Source: Halorubrum halophilum (GTDB lineage Archaea > Halobacteriota > Halobacteria > Halobacteriales > Haloferacaceae). Taken from it: DNA of 64,000 bases. The stretch's first letter is position 1. Every line of letters starts with the position of its first letter. Of this stretch, positions 29,698-38,974 are shown in pieces. The stretch covers positions 48,846 to 112,845 of the forward strand of contig NZ_BBJP01000027.1 in the NCBI RefSeq assembly GCF_000739595.1, read 5' to 3'. A program made the position numbers and the translations under genes. The notes under the pieces were generated by a model. That model was given only the letters and a program-made list of their open reading frames with translations, did no database searches and was not told the origin of the DNA.

Positions 29698-30786
29698 GTG
29701 ACAACAGAAACCACGGATTCAGACGGGACGCGCTCGGAGGCGGTCGGCGTCGACGACGCCGCCGACGTTCCGGACCGCATCGCCGAACAGTTCGAGAACA
29801 TCAAACAGACCCGTCGCCGTCGGGCGCTCGGGTGGCTCGGGCTCGCGGCCTTCCTCGCGTTCACGACGCTGCAGGCGTTCGCCGCGACGGAGCTTTTGAA
29901 CCCCGACGCGCGCCTCGAGACGTTCACCGAGTCGTTGACCGGGTTCTTCCCGATCACCGACCACTTCGGCGTGATCCCGTTCCTCGACATCGGCCAGTAC
30001 GTCGGGTTCATCAGACAGGAGAACCTGCTGTACGACCCCGAGATCGGCGGGCTGCTGTTCCAGTTCCCCCCGAATCCGGTGGACATCTACGCGTTCTTCT
30101 TCCAGGAGCTCGGGATCTTCCAGATATTCGGGGAGGCCGGCATCACGCTCGCGATGGGCTTCGTCGGGACGATCCTCGGGTTCCCGTTCGCGCTGATCTT
30201 CGGGACGCTCGGATCCGAGCGCGTCACTCCGTTCCCGTTCAACTTCATCTTCCGCGGGACGATGTCCTTCATCCGGGCCATTCCCGCGATCATCTGGACG
30301 CTCATCTTCATCCCGTTCCTCGGGCTCGGTCCCGCCTCCGCCGCGATCGCGATCGCGTTCGACACGATCGGGAACCTCGGCCGGCTGTTCGTCGACGAGC
30401 TCGAGGAGATCGAGGACGGGCCGATCGAGGCGATGCGCACGACCGGGGCGAGCAAGCCGCAGATCGTCTTCTTCGGCATGCTGAGTCAGGTCCGGACCGG
30501 GTTCATCGCGTGGACGTTGTACATCTTCGAGATCAACGTCCGCGCCGCCGTCACCGTCGGCGTCATCGGCGCCGGGGGGCTCGGTTACGTCCTCACCTCG
30601 CAGCAGAACCTGCTGCGGTTCACCGAGATGATGGCGACGCTGATCGCCATCTTCCTGCTCATCATCTCCGTTGAGCTGTTCAGCCAGCGGCTCCGGTCGC
30701 GGCTGCGCTCTGACGACGTGGAGATGAGTATCTGGGAGCTCGTTACCGGCTTCCCGCGCCGGATGATGGAGTCGGCGATGAAGTGA
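29698..30786 (+). CDS. phnE: phosphonate-type ABC transporter permease
   Basis: A 362-residue membrane permease. After an acidic cytoplasmic N-terminus there is one helix (LGWLGLAAFLAFTTLQAFAA). A long periplasm-type loop follows, then about five helices of the BPD transporter type with the EAA loop (EEIEDGPIEAMRTTGASKPQ). A GTG start at 29698 is used; no better ATG exists nearby. It completes the phnDCE transporter. Confidence 0.92.
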   Translation: MTTETTDSDGTRSEAVGVDDAADVPDRIAEQFENIKQTRRRRALGWLGLAAFLAFTTLQAFAATELLNPDARLETFTESLTGFFPITDHFGVIPFLDIGQYVGFIRQENLLYDPEIGGLLFQFPPNPVDIYAFFFQELGIFQIFGEAGITLAMGFVGTILGFPFALIFGTLGSERVTPFPFNFIFRGTMSFIRAIPAIIWTLIFIPFLGLGPASAAIAIAFDTIGNLGRLFVDELEEIEDGPIEAMRTTGASKPQIVFFGMLSQVRTGFIAWTLYIFEINVRAAVTVGVIGAGGLGYVLTSQQNLLRFTEMMATLIAIFLLIISVELFSQRLRSRLRSDDVEMSIWELVTGFPRRMMESAMK

Positions 30787-30906
30787 ACGCTGCCGCCCAC
30801 CGCCGGCCGCGTCCCGCTTGAGGCGGACCGCGGCGTCGGAGTGGACGGCCGTCCACCGAACTGCCACAAGGGAAACCGACTTTTCCGTCCCCCTCGGAGG
30901 GGACGT

Positions 30907-31566
30907 ATGAGCACCTTCGAACCGCCCGCGGAGACGCTGGCGGACGTGGTTCTGGTCGACTACGGCCTCGGGAACCTCCGGTCCGCGACCCGCGGGTTAG
31001 AGCGCGCGGGCGCGTCGGTTGAGATCACCGACGACCCCGAGGCGTTCGCGGCCGCCGACGGCGTCGTCCTCCCGGGCGTCGGCGCGTTCCGCGAAGGGAT
31101 GGAGAACGCCGGTCCCCTGCGCGAGGCGCTGACCGACCACGCCGACGCCGGCCGTCCCCTCTTCGGGATCTGTCTCGGGATGCAGATGCTCCTCACCTCC
31201 AGCGAGGAGGCCGACCACGAGGGGGAAGGCGAGGTGACCGGCCTCGATCTGATCCCCGGCACCAACGTCCGGTTCGACGTGGACCGCAAGGTCCCGCACA
31301 TGGGGTGGAACGAGCTGGAAGTCGAGCGCGACCACCCGCTGGTCGAGGGCGTAGACGGGGAGTACGCCTACTTCGTCCACTCCTACTACGCCGAGCCCGC
31401 CGACCCGAACGCGGTCGTCGCCACCGCGGACTACGGCGTCGACTTTCCGGCGGTCGTCGCCAACGAGGCCGGCAACGTGTTCGGCACGCAGTTCCACCCC
31501 GAGAAGAGCGGGGAGACGGGGCTCCGCATCCTCCGGAACTTCGTCGAGTACTGCGCGGACCGGTAG
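30907..31566 (+). CDS. hisH: imidazole glycerol phosphate synthase, HisH glutaminase subunit
   Basis: Supplies ammonia to HisF in histidine biosynthesis. The 219-residue class I glutamine amidotransferase has the oxyanion strand LPGVGAFREGM, nucleophile Cys89 in FGICLGMQML, and His197/Glu199 in FHPEKSGETG. The N-terminal VVLVDYGLGNLRSATRGLER is typical. The ATG at 30907 is preferred over an upstream frame starting at 30841. hyuA begins 15 bases after its stop codon, so the message may run on into the hydantoinase genes. Confidence 0.96.
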   Translation: MSTFEPPAETLADVVLVDYGLGNLRSATRGLERAGASVEITDDPEAFAAADGVVLPGVGAFREGMENAGPLREALTDHADAGRPLFGICLGMQMLLTSSEEADHEGEGEVTGLDLIPGTNVRFDVDRKVPHMGWNELEVERDHPLVEGVDGEYAYFVHSYYAEPADPNAVVATADYGVDFPAVVANEAGNVFGTQFHPEKSGETGLRILRNFVEYCADR

Positions 31567-31581
31567 GAGACCGAGATCGCC

Positions 31582-33717
31582 ATGACGGCAGACGACGGCG
31601 ACGACAGCCCGATCGTCAGGCTCGGCGTCGACGTGGGCGGCACGTTCACCGACGTGGCGCTCGTCGTCGACGGCGACCTCGCGACCGCGAAGGTGCCGAC
31701 GACGACCCCGCAACACGCCGGCGTCCTCGACGGGGTCCGCGAGGCGTGCGACGCGGCCGGGATCGGCCCCGCCGACGTGGACGCCTTCGCGCACGCGACC
31801 ACGGTCTCCGTCAACGCCCTCCTCGAACGCGACGGGGCGCGGACCGCGCTCGTGGCCACCGCCGGCTTCCGGGACGTACTGGAGATCGGTCGGCAGGCTC
31901 GGCCCGCCCTCTACGACCTCGACGCGGAGAAGCCGGAGCCGCTCGTTCCCCGACGACGGCGGTTCGAGGTCGAGGAGCGCGCGACGACCGAGGGGATCGA
32001 GCGCGCGGTCGACCCCGAGACGGTCCGCGATCTGGCGACGCAAATCGCCGAGAGCGACGCCGAGAGCGTCGCCGTCTCGCTGCTGCACGCGTACGCGCAC
32101 CCGGAGAACGAGGCCGCGGTGGCCGAACTCCTCCGCGAGGAACTCGACGTCCCCGTCTCCGCCTCCCACAACGTGCTCGCCGAGTTCCGCGAGTTCGAGC
32201 GCACGGCGACGACCGCCGCCGACGCGTACCTGACGCCGGAGCTGGACGACTACCTCGGCCGGATCGTCTCCGGCGCCGCGGACCTCGGGCTCCCCGAGCC
32301 GCGGGTGATGCGCTCGAACGGCGGCGTCGCCGACGCGGAGACGGTCCGGAACAGCGCCGTGACGACGGTGCTGTCGGGACCCGCCGCCGGCGTCGTCGGC
32401 GCGGCCGCGGTCGCGGGCGGCGCGACGCTCGGGGGCGACGGTGAGGGCGACGAGGCGGAAGAGCGAACCGCCGCCGTCACCTTCGACATGGGCGGCACGT
32501 CGAGCGACGTGAGCCTCGTACGCGACGGGCGCGCCGAGCGCACTGCGGAGACGACGATCGCCGGGGTCCCCCTTCGCACCCCGGCGGTCGACGTGGAGAC
32601 GGTCGGCGCCGGCGGCGGCTCGATCGCGTGGACCGACGCCGGTGGCGCGCTCCGCGTCGGCCCGGAGTCCGCCGGCGCGGAACCGGGGCCGGCCTGCTAC
32701 GGGAAGGGCGGAACCGAGGCGACGGTCACCGACGCGGACGTACTCTTAGGCTACATCGGCCCGGACGCGGCGCTCGGCGGGGATCTCTCGCTCGACGTCG
32801 ACGCGGCTCGCGAGGCGCTCGAACGACTCGCCGACGAAGCGGGGATCGAGGGGGGTGAGGAAGGGAACAACGACGCCCTCGACGCCGCCACCGCGGCCGC
32901 ACGCGGAGTGTACCGCGTCGCCAACGCGACGATGGCGCGGGCGATCCGGTCGGTCACGGTCGAGCGCGGCCGCGACCCCCGGGCGTTCGACCTCGTCGCC
33001 TTCGGCGGCGCCGGTCCGATGCACGCGGCCGCCCTCGCCGACCGGCTCGGGATGGAGCGCGTGCTCGTCCCGGGGCCGGCCGGCGTGCTGTCGGCGTACG
33101 GGCTGCTCGCGGCCGACGAGACCCACGACGCGGCCCGCACCGTCCGGCTCTCGCTGAGAGATTCGGCCGAGACCGACCTCCGTGACGCCTTCGCGGAACT
33201 CACCGACCGCGTCCTCGCAGACGTCTCGGACTCCGAGATGGCGGGGATCGAACTGGCGGCCGACTGCCGATACGCCGGCCAGAGCTTCGAGCTGACCGTC
33301 GACGCCGGGGGCGATGAAGGCGAGCCCGGTTCCCCGGCCGACCCCGCCGCCCTCGCCGAGCGCTTCGCGGCGGCTCACGAGCGCGCTTATGGTTACCGGC
33401 TCGACGCCGCGGTGGAGGCGGTCACGCTCCGGGTCACGGCGACGGTCGACGTCGATCCCCCGGTCGTCTCGCGGACCGGTGTGCTCGACGCGAAACGGGG
33501 GACCCGGGAGGTCGTCTTCCCCGACGCCGGCGGGGTCGAGGCGACAGTCCACGACCGCGACGCGCTGGCTCCCGGGGCGACCCTCGACGGCCCCGCGGTG
33601 CTGGCGGGGACCGAGAGCACGACCGTCGTCCCGCCCGGGTGGGGCGGTCGCGTCCGGCGAGACGGGACGGTGGTGCTGGAGCGGGACGCGGTCGAGTCCG
33701 GAGGTGACGGGCGATGA
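31582..33717 (+). CDS. hyuA: hydantoinase/oxoprolinase family protein, subunit A
   Basis: A 711-residue ATP-binding subunit of a hydantoinase/5-oxoprolinase-type enzyme. The actin-like ATPase start is LGVDVGGTFTDVALVVDG, with TVSVNALLERDGARTALV, RSNGGVADAE, FDMGGTSSDVSLVRDG and FGGAGPMHAAALADRLG further on. It overlaps hyuB by four bases (ATGA), so both subunits are made together. Substrates in this family include 5-oxoproline, N-methylhydantoin and acetone-like compounds; I cannot choose among them. Confidence 0.93.
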   Translation: MTADDGDDSPIVRLGVDVGGTFTDVALVVDGDLATAKVPTTTPQHAGVLDGVREACDAAGIGPADVDAFAHATTVSVNALLERDGARTALVATAGFRDVLEIGRQARPALYDLDAEKPEPLVPRRRRFEVEERATTEGIERAVDPETVRDLATQIAESDAESVAVSLLHAYAHPENEAAVAELLREELDVPVSASHNVLAEFREFERTATTAADAYLTPELDDYLGRIVSGAADLGLPEPRVMRSNGGVADAETVRNSAVTTVLSGPAAGVVGAAAVAGGATLGGDGEGDEAEERTAAVTFDMGGTSSDVSLVRDGRAERTAETTIAGVPLRTPAVDVETVGAGGGSIAWTDAGGALRVGPESAGAEPGPACYGKGGTEATVTDADVLLGYIGPDAALGGDLSLDVDAAREALERLADEAGIEGGEEGNNDALDAATAAARGVYRVANATMARAIRSVTVERGRDPRAFDLVAFGGAGPMHAAALADRLGMERVLVPGPAGVLSAYGLLAADETHDAARTVRLSLRDSAETDLRDAFAELTDRVLADVSDSEMAGIELAADCRYAGQSFELTVDAGGDEGEPGSPADPAALAERFAAAHERAYGYRLDAAVEAVTLRVTATVDVDPPVVSRTGVLDAKRGTREVVFPDAGGVEATVHDRDALAPGATLDGPAVLAGTESTTVVPPGWGGRVRRDGTVVLERDAVESGGDGR

Positions 33718-35456
33718 GCGATCGCGACCCCGAGAGCGACGCCGACGGCGTCCCCGACACCGCTATCGACCCGGTGACGCTCGAAGTCCTCCGCAATCAG
33801 CTGGAGGGCGTCGCCGAGGAGATGGGGACGGTCCTGATCCGCGGGGCGTACTCGCCGAACATCACGGAGCGGCGGGACTGCTCGACCGCCTTCTTCGACG
33901 CCGACGGGCGGATGGTCGCGCAGGCGGAGCACATCCCGGTCCACCTCGGCGCGATGCCGGAGGCGGTCGCGGCCGTGAGAGAGCGGGACCCCGCCCCCGG
34001 CGACGTGTTCGTCCTCAACGACCCGTTCACGGGCGGGACGCACCTCCCGGACGTGACGCTCGTCTCGTCGCTGGCGCTCGACGGCGACGTGGTCGGCTTC
34101 GCCGTCTCCCGCGCCCACCACGCCGACGTGGGTGGGATGACACCCGGGAGCATGCCGGCCGGCGCCCGCGAGATCTACCAGGAGGGCCTCCGTATCCCGC
34201 CGATCCGGCTCGTCGAGGGTGGAGACCAGAGCGAGGGCGGCGACCGCGTCGACGACGCATTCGACCTGATCTTCGCGAACGTGCGGAACCCGGCGGAGCG
34301 GCGCGCCGACTTCGAGGCGCAACTCGCCGCCAACGAGCGAGCCGGAGATCGGCTCCGCGACCTCGCCGACGAGCACGGCCGCGATCGGCTCGAAGCCGCC
34401 TTCGACGCCGTGATAGACTACTCTAGAGAGCGGATGACCGCCGCGATCCGGGACCTGCCGGACGGGACCTACGAGGCCGAGGACGTTTTGGAGGGGGACG
34501 GCGTCACCGACGCCGACATCCCGATCCGCGCGACGGTGACCGTCGATGGCGGGTCGCTCGCGGTCGACTTCGCGGGGAGCGCCGATCAGGTCGCGGGGAA
34601 CTGCAACGCGCCCCTCGCGGTGGCGAAGAGCGCGGTCTACTTCGCCGTGCGCTGCGTGACCGACCCGGATATCCCGCCGAACCACGGCTGTTACGAGCCG
34701 GTGTCGGTGTCGGCGCCCGCGAGGTCGATCCTGAACCCCGAGCCGCCGGCCGCGGTCGTCGGGGGGAACGTCGAGACGAGCCAGCGCGCGCTCGATGTCG
34801 TGCTCGCGGCGCTCGGCGAGGCGGCCCCGGATCGGGTGACTGCGGGAAGCCAAGGGACGATGAACAACCTCACGATCGGGAATCGCGGTGGAGGTGGCGG
34901 GAACGCCGACTCGGACTCCGCCGCGTCGTTCACCTACTACGAAACGATCGGCGGCGGGTTCGGCGCACGCCCCGACGCCGACGGGATGGACGGCGTGCAG
35001 GTCGGGATGACGAACACGCTCAACACGCCCGTCGAGGCGCTGGAGGCTGCGTACCCGCTCCGGGTGGAGCGATACGCGCTCCGCCCGGGCAGCGGCGGCG
35101 ACGGTCGCCACCGGGGCGGGCTCGGACTGGAGCGGAGCGTCCGCGTCGAGACCGCGGCGACGGTCTCGCTGCTGACCGAGCGGCGGCGACACGCCCCCGC
35201 GGGCCGCGAGGGCGGCGAGCCGGGCGCCCTCGGCGAGAACCTGATCGACGGCGAGCCCGTCCCCGCGAAGGCGACCGTCGACGTGGAGCCGGGGACGACG
35301 GTGACGATTTTGACGCCGGGCGGCGGCGGGTACGGCGACCCCGCGGAGCGCGATCCGGCGGCGAGAGAACGGGACCGTGCGGACGGGAAGGCGACGGGTG
35401 AGTTGGGGGAGGAGGGAGAACGGTCGGAGGAAACGGAGGAGGAGAAAGCGGACTGA
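33714..35456 (+). CDS. hyuB: hydantoinase/oxoprolinase family protein, subunit B
   Basis: A 580-residue subunit B. It shows the family core [51 protein letters not shown], and a metal-binding [15 protein letters not shown] stretch ([18 protein letters not shown]). The end [13 protein letters not shown] is the usual HyuB C-terminal signature, followed by a charged acidic tail of about 40 residues. Coupled to hyuA by an ATGA overlap. It converges on the aldo/keto reductase ten bases away. Confidence 0.93.
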   Translation: MSDRDPESDADGVPDTAIDPVTLEVLRNQLEGVAEEMGTVLIRGAYSPNITERRDCSTAFFDADGRMVAQAEHIPVHLGAMPEAVAAVRERDPAPGDVFVLNDPFTGGTHLPDVTLVSSLALDGDVVGFAVSRAHHADVGGMTPGSMPAGAREIYQEGLRIPPIRLVEGGDQSEGGDRVDDAFDLIFANVRNPAERRADFEAQLAANERAGDRLRDLADEHGRDRLEAAFDAVIDYSRERMTAAIRDLPDGTYEAEDVLEGDGVTDADIPIRATVTVDGGSLAVDFAGSADQVAGNCNAPLAVAKSAVYFAVRCVTDPDIPPNHGCYEPVSVSAPARSILNPEPPAAVVGGNVETSQRALDVVLAALGEAAPDRVTAGSQGTMNNLTIGNRGGGGGNADSDSAASFTYYETIGGGFGARPDADGMDGVQVGMTNTLNTPVEALEAAYPLRVERYALRPGSGGDGRHRGGLGLERSVRVETAATVSLLTERRRHAPAGREGGEPGALGENLIDGEPVPAKATVDVEPGTTVTILTPGGGGYGDPAERDPAARERDRADGKATGELGEEGERSEETEEEKAD

Positions 35457-35466
35457 CGACGCGCGC

Positions 35467-36480
35467 TTACAGCCCGTCGTACGGGCCGGGCTTCGCGGCG
35501 GTGAGCCGGTCGACCTGCTCGGCGGACAGATCGATCTCGGCGGCCGCGAGGTTCTCAGCGAGCTGGTCGGTCGTGCGCGCGCCGACGATGGGCGCGGTGA
35601 CGCCGTCGCGGTGGGCGAGCCACGCGAGCGCGGTCTGTGCGGGCGTGGCGTCGACCGCCTCCGCCACGGCGTCGAGCTCGTCGTGAACGTCGAAGTTCTC
35701 TTCGGTGAGGTACGCCTCCTGGAAGCGGCTGGACTCGGCGGCCTTCGACTCCTCGGGGAGGTCCTCGTCCCGGTCGTACTTCCCGGTCAGGAAGCCCTGT
35801 CCGAGCGGGCTCCACGGGGAGACCCCGAGATCCTGCTGGCGTGCGAACTCCAGGTAGTCGCCCTCGACCTCGCGGTCGACGAGGTTGTAGCGCGGCTGGA
35901 GCACCGTGAACGGCTCCCACCCCTCGCTACGAGCGATCTCGTTGGCGCGGGCGACCTTCCAGGCGTTCGGGCGGAGCGTCGAGGCGCCGAGGTAGTGGAC
36001 CTTGCCGGACTCGACGAGCCCGTTTAAGGTCTTCATCAGCTCGCGGGCCGGCGTCTCGTCGTCCCACCGGTGGATGTAGAGCACGTCGAGGTAGTCGGTG
36101 TCGAGCCGGTCGAGGAGAGCGTCGACGCGGTGGCGGACGTTCTTGCGGTTGGTGCCGCGGCTGTTCGGGTCGCCGTCGCGGATCTGCCAGTACACCTTCG
36201 AGGCGACCGTGTAGCGCTCGCGGTCGCGCTCGGCGAGCCAGTCGCCGATCCAGCGCTCGCAGTCGCCGCCGCCGTACACGTCGGCGGTGTCGATGTAGCG
36301 CCCGCCGGCGGCCTCGTACCCGTCGAGCAGCTCGTGGGCGCGGGTTTCGTCGATCTCCACGTTGCCCGCCTCGGTCACGCGGCCGAACCGCCACGTGCCG
36401 AGCTGGAGTTCGCTCGTTCGGAGACCGGTTCGTCCGATCTGGACCGTATCGAGGTCGATATTGTCGAGGTCGGGAGTCAT
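35467..36480 (-). CDS. aldo/keto reductase
   Basis: A 337-residue NADPH-type oxidoreductase. The catalytic tetrad is visible: Asp64 and Tyr69 (YIDTADVYGGG), Lys95 (TVASKVYWQ) and His137 (VLYIHRWDDE). Later motifs are VLQPRYNLVDREVEGDYLEF, SPWSPLGQGFLTGKY and VTAPIVGARTTDQL. These place it with the YajO/VKBeta-like AKRs, whose natural substrates are usually unknown. The start at ATG 36480 is the family N-terminus with a short acidic leader. Confidence 0.93.
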   Translation of the reverse strand: MTPDLDNIDLDTVQIGRTGLRTSELQLGTWRFGRVTEAGNVEIDETRAHELLDGYEAAGGRYIDTADVYGGGDCERWIGDWLAERDRERYTVASKVYWQIRDGDPNSRGTNRKNVRHRVDALLDRLDTDYLDVLYIHRWDDETPARELMKTLNGLVESGKVHYLGASTLRPNAWKVARANEIARSEGWEPFTVLQPRYNLVDREVEGDYLEFARQQDLGVSPWSPLGQGFLTGKYDRDEDLPEESKAAESSRFQEAYLTEENFDVHDELDAVAEAVDATPAQTALAWLAHRDGVTAPIVGARTTDQLAENLAAAEIDLSAEQVDRLTAAKPGPYDGL

Positions 36481-36563
36481 CTGTCGATCGATAGTGTTCG
36501 TCGCCGCAAAAACCTACAGCAAGCGGATGTGGTGTGCGAACAAATATCGAGGAAGCGGGAGGC

Positions 36564-37106
36564 CTACCACGGCTCGTTCTTCAGCCCGAGCGCGTACGCG
36601 CCGACGTTCGTGACGACGTGGAGGATCGGCGTCATCACGAGGACGACCGCGAGGACGGGGAGGGTGAACACCGCGAGCGCCCAGTCGGTGTCGACGACGA
36701 AGACGGCCGCGAGCGCGACGACGACGAAGTCGAGCTGGTCGAGCCCCGGGAACGCCGCTCCACGCTCCCGACCCGACCGGCGCTTGAGGAACGAGGCGCC
36801 GATGTCGCCGCACATCGCGCCGAACGCGAGCGCGAACGCGGCCGGGAGCGCGAACGTCGGGAGATCGACCCCGAGCGCGGCGCTCGCGGGCTCGGCGAGA
36901 CGGTTGAGCGCGAGAGCGAGGAGGACGCCGACGAGGGTGCCGACCGCGGTGCCGCGCCACGTCTTCCCGTCGCCGAGCAGGCGGGCGCCGCGCCACTCGC
37001 GGCCGCCGTCGATGGGGCGACCGCCGCCGGCCAGCACCGCGGCGTTGTTCGGCACGTAGGCGGGCAACATCGCCCAGAACGCGGTCGCGACGAGCGAACC
37101 GATCAT
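36564..37106 (-). CDS. carS: CDP-archaeol synthase
   Basis: Activates unsaturated archaetidic acid (digeranylgeranylglyceryl phosphate) with CTP to CDP-archaeol, the precursor of archaeal phospholipids. The 180-residue membrane protein has about five hydrophobic segments and the signature [16 protein letters not shown], with later [15 protein letters not shown] and LDQLDFVVV. The ATG at 37106 lies about 25 bases after a strong TATA box, which rules out the longer frame. It is divergent from the proline dehydrogenase gene. Confidence 0.94.
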   Translation of the reverse strand: MIGSLVATAFWAMLPAYVPNNAAVLAGGGRPIDGGREWRGARLLGDGKTWRGTAVGTLVGVLLALALNRLAEPASAALGVDLPTFALPAAFALAFGAMCGDIGASFLKRRSGRERGAAFPGLDQLDFVVVALAAVFVVDTDWALAVFTLPVLAVVLVMTPILHVVTNVGAYALGLKNEPW

Positions 37107-37130
37107 ACCCGACTCTGCGCCCGTTGGGGG

Positions 37131-37138
37131 TATATAAA
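37131..37138 (-). promoter_or_regulatory. TATA box of carS
   Basis: The sequence TATATAAA (37131-37138, read TTTATATA on the minus strand) lies 25-32 bases before the carS ATG at 37106. It fixes the start and indicates a leaderless message. Confidence 0.65.
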
Positions 37139-37231
37139 TCCCGGATCGCGGTGGGACCCGGGAGTCAACAGTCGCTCTCGAAACACACCGGGTCGGCAAC
37201 AGTCAAGTCGCTACCGCCGCGAGTAGGGCGT

Positions 37232-38071
37232 ATGATCCTCCCGATCGCGCGGCGGTTCGTCGCCGGCGAGAGCGTCCCGGAAGCGTTGGAACACGCCCGA
37301 GCGCGCAACGAGGACGGCGTCGCCGTCATCCTAAATCTGCTCGGCGAGCACTACGACGACCCCGAAGACGCCCGCGCCGACACCGACGCGTACCTCGCAC
37401 TCTTGGAGGATATCGCCGACAGCGGCCTCGACGCTTGCGTCTCGGTCAAGCCCTCCCAGATCGGACTCGACGTGTCCGACGCCCTCTTCGAGGAGCACTA
37501 CCGCGAGATCGTCGCCCGCGCCCACGAGCTGGACGCGTTCGTCTGGTGTGACATGGAGGACGCCGACACCACCGACGCGACCCTCGACGCGTTCGAGTCG
37601 ATCGCCGCGGAGTACCCGTGGAGCGTCGGCCAGTGTCTCCAGTCGAACCTCAAACGAACCCGCGAGGACCTCGATCGGCTCCGGGACGTGCCCGGTTCGC
37701 TCCGGCTCGTGAAGGGGGCGTACGACGAGCCGAAGTCGCTCGCTTACAAAGAGAAGTCGCGGGTCGACGAGGCGTACCGCGAGGACCTCCGCTTCCTGTT
37801 CGAGCACCGAGACCGCGGAATCGCGGTCGGCTCGCACGACCCCGAGATGATCGCGCTCGCCGACCGGCTCGCTCGGGAGCACGGGACCGACTACGAGGTC
37901 CAGATGCTGATGGGCGTCCGCGACGAGGCCCAGCACGACCTCGCCGCACAGGGAGTGGACGTGGCCCAATACGCACCGTACGGGACCAAGTGGCTCTCGT
38001 ACTTCTACCGGCGGGTCCGTGAACGCAGACAGAACCTGACGTTCGCCGCCCGCGCGGTCGTGGGTCGGTGA
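37232..38071 (+). CDS. proline dehydrogenase
   Basis: Oxidises proline to pyrroline-5-carboxylate with FAD. A 279-residue monofunctional enzyme with a beta/alpha barrel, carrying VSVKPSQIGLDVSD, DMEDADTTDATLD, VGQCLQSNLKRTREDL, VKGAYDEPKSLAY, VGSHDPEM and the C-terminal YAPYGTKWLSYFYRRVRER motif of ProDH. The ATG at 37232 matches the usual start. No P5C dehydrogenase gene lies alongside. Its stop codon sits in the first unit of an 11-bp tandem repeat. Confidence 0.93.
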   Translation: MILPIARRFVAGESVPEALEHARARNEDGVAVILNLLGEHYDDPEDARADTDAYLALLEDIADSGLDACVSVKPSQIGLDVSDALFEEHYREIVARAHELDAFVWCDMEDADTTDATLDAFESIAAEYPWSVGQCLQSNLKRTREDLDRLRDVPGSLRLVKGAYDEPKSLAYKEKSRVDEAYREDLRFLFEHRDRGIAVGSHDPEMIALADRLAREHGTDYEVQMLMGVRDEAQHDLAAQGVDVAQYAPYGTKWLSYFYRRVRERRQNLTFAARAVVGR

Positions 38072-38142
38072 CGGGCCGATGACGGATCGGTGACGAGTTG
38101 GTAACGAGTCGGTAATGAGTCGGTAACGAGTCGGTGACGACG
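38066..38142. repeat. 11-bp tandem repeat, seven units
   Basis: Seven consecutive 11-bp units close to CGGTAACGAGT fill 38066-38142, with exact 11-bp phasing and one to four changes per unit. The array begins inside the last codons of the proline dehydrogenase gene and ends 84 bases before the DUF502 start. The period is about one DNA helical turn. It may be a protein-binding array or a slippage product. Confidence 0.85.
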
Positions 38143-38226
38143 GACTGCGGACCGTCGAGCGCCCGCTGAAGTCGCCCGAAACGTAGAAGCCCCTTTAAGC
38201 ATTGCCGACAGACATCGACTCGATAG

Positions 38227-38949
38227 ATGTCCACGTGGAAACGCGACTTCGCCAGCGGACTCATCGTGTTGGCGCCGCTTTTGGTCCTCCTCCTCGTCCT
38301 CCAGTGGATCTACCGGTACATCGCGTCGATCCCGCTGATCGACGGGCTCCAACCGGCGATCATCCCTGCGCCCCTCGAACCGGTCTCCCGGGTGATCATC
38401 GCGATGGCTGTGTTCGCGACGGTCGTCCTCGCAGTCGGTTACTTCATGCGGACGACGCTCGGCCGGCTGGCGGAGTCGGCCGTCGACGGCGCGATAAATC
38501 AGATTCCGGCGCTACGCGTGGTGTACAACGCCTCGAAGCTCGCGATCGAGACGGCCGTCTCCGGGACCGACGAGCTACAGAGCCCGGTGTACATCGAGAC
38601 GTGGCCGGGGATCCGCATGACCGCGTTCCGGACCGGGAAGAAGACCCGCGACGGGAAGATCGTCCTGTTCATGCCGACCGCCCCGAACATCACCACCGGC
38701 TTCGTCATCGAGGTCGAACCGGAGAAGATCGAGGAGACCGGCGAGACCGTCGAGGAGGGGATGACGCGCGTCCTCTCGGCCGGCTTCGCCGAGTCGGCGC
38801 ATCAGGTCCCGGTCGAGGAGGAGCAGCCCCCGGAGGGCGGCACGGGCCGCCCGGGCGGCGTCGGCGGCGTCCGCACCGACGGCACCCCAGGCGAGTCCGA
38901 CCGCCGGTCCACGGACGGCGGCAGCGACGCCGAGGGCGACGGGGACTGA
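38227..38949 (+). CDS. DUF502 family membrane protein
   Basis: A 240-residue protein with two N-terminal membrane segments (SGLIVLAPLLVLLLVLQWIY and VIIAMAVFATVVLAVGYFM). A conserved soluble domain (IPALRVVYNASKLAIETAVSG, then VLFMPTAPNITTGFVIEV) follows. The last 50 residues are a Gly/Asp/Pro-rich acidic tail. DUF502 proteins are widespread and poorly characterised. A TATA-like CTTTAAGC lies about 28 bases before the ATG at 38227. Confidence 0.9.
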   Translation: MSTWKRDFASGLIVLAPLLVLLLVLQWIYRYIASIPLIDGLQPAIIPAPLEPVSRVIIAMAVFATVVLAVGYFMRTTLGRLAESAVDGAINQIPALRVVYNASKLAIETAVSGTDELQSPVYIETWPGIRMTAFRTGKKTRDGKIVLFMPTAPNITTGFVIEVEPEKIEETGETVEEGMTRVLSAGFAESAHQVPVEEEQPPEGGTGRPGGVGGVRTDGTPGESDRRSTDGGSDAEGDGD

Positions 38950-38974
38950 TCGGGGGCGACAACAGCGTCGCTGT

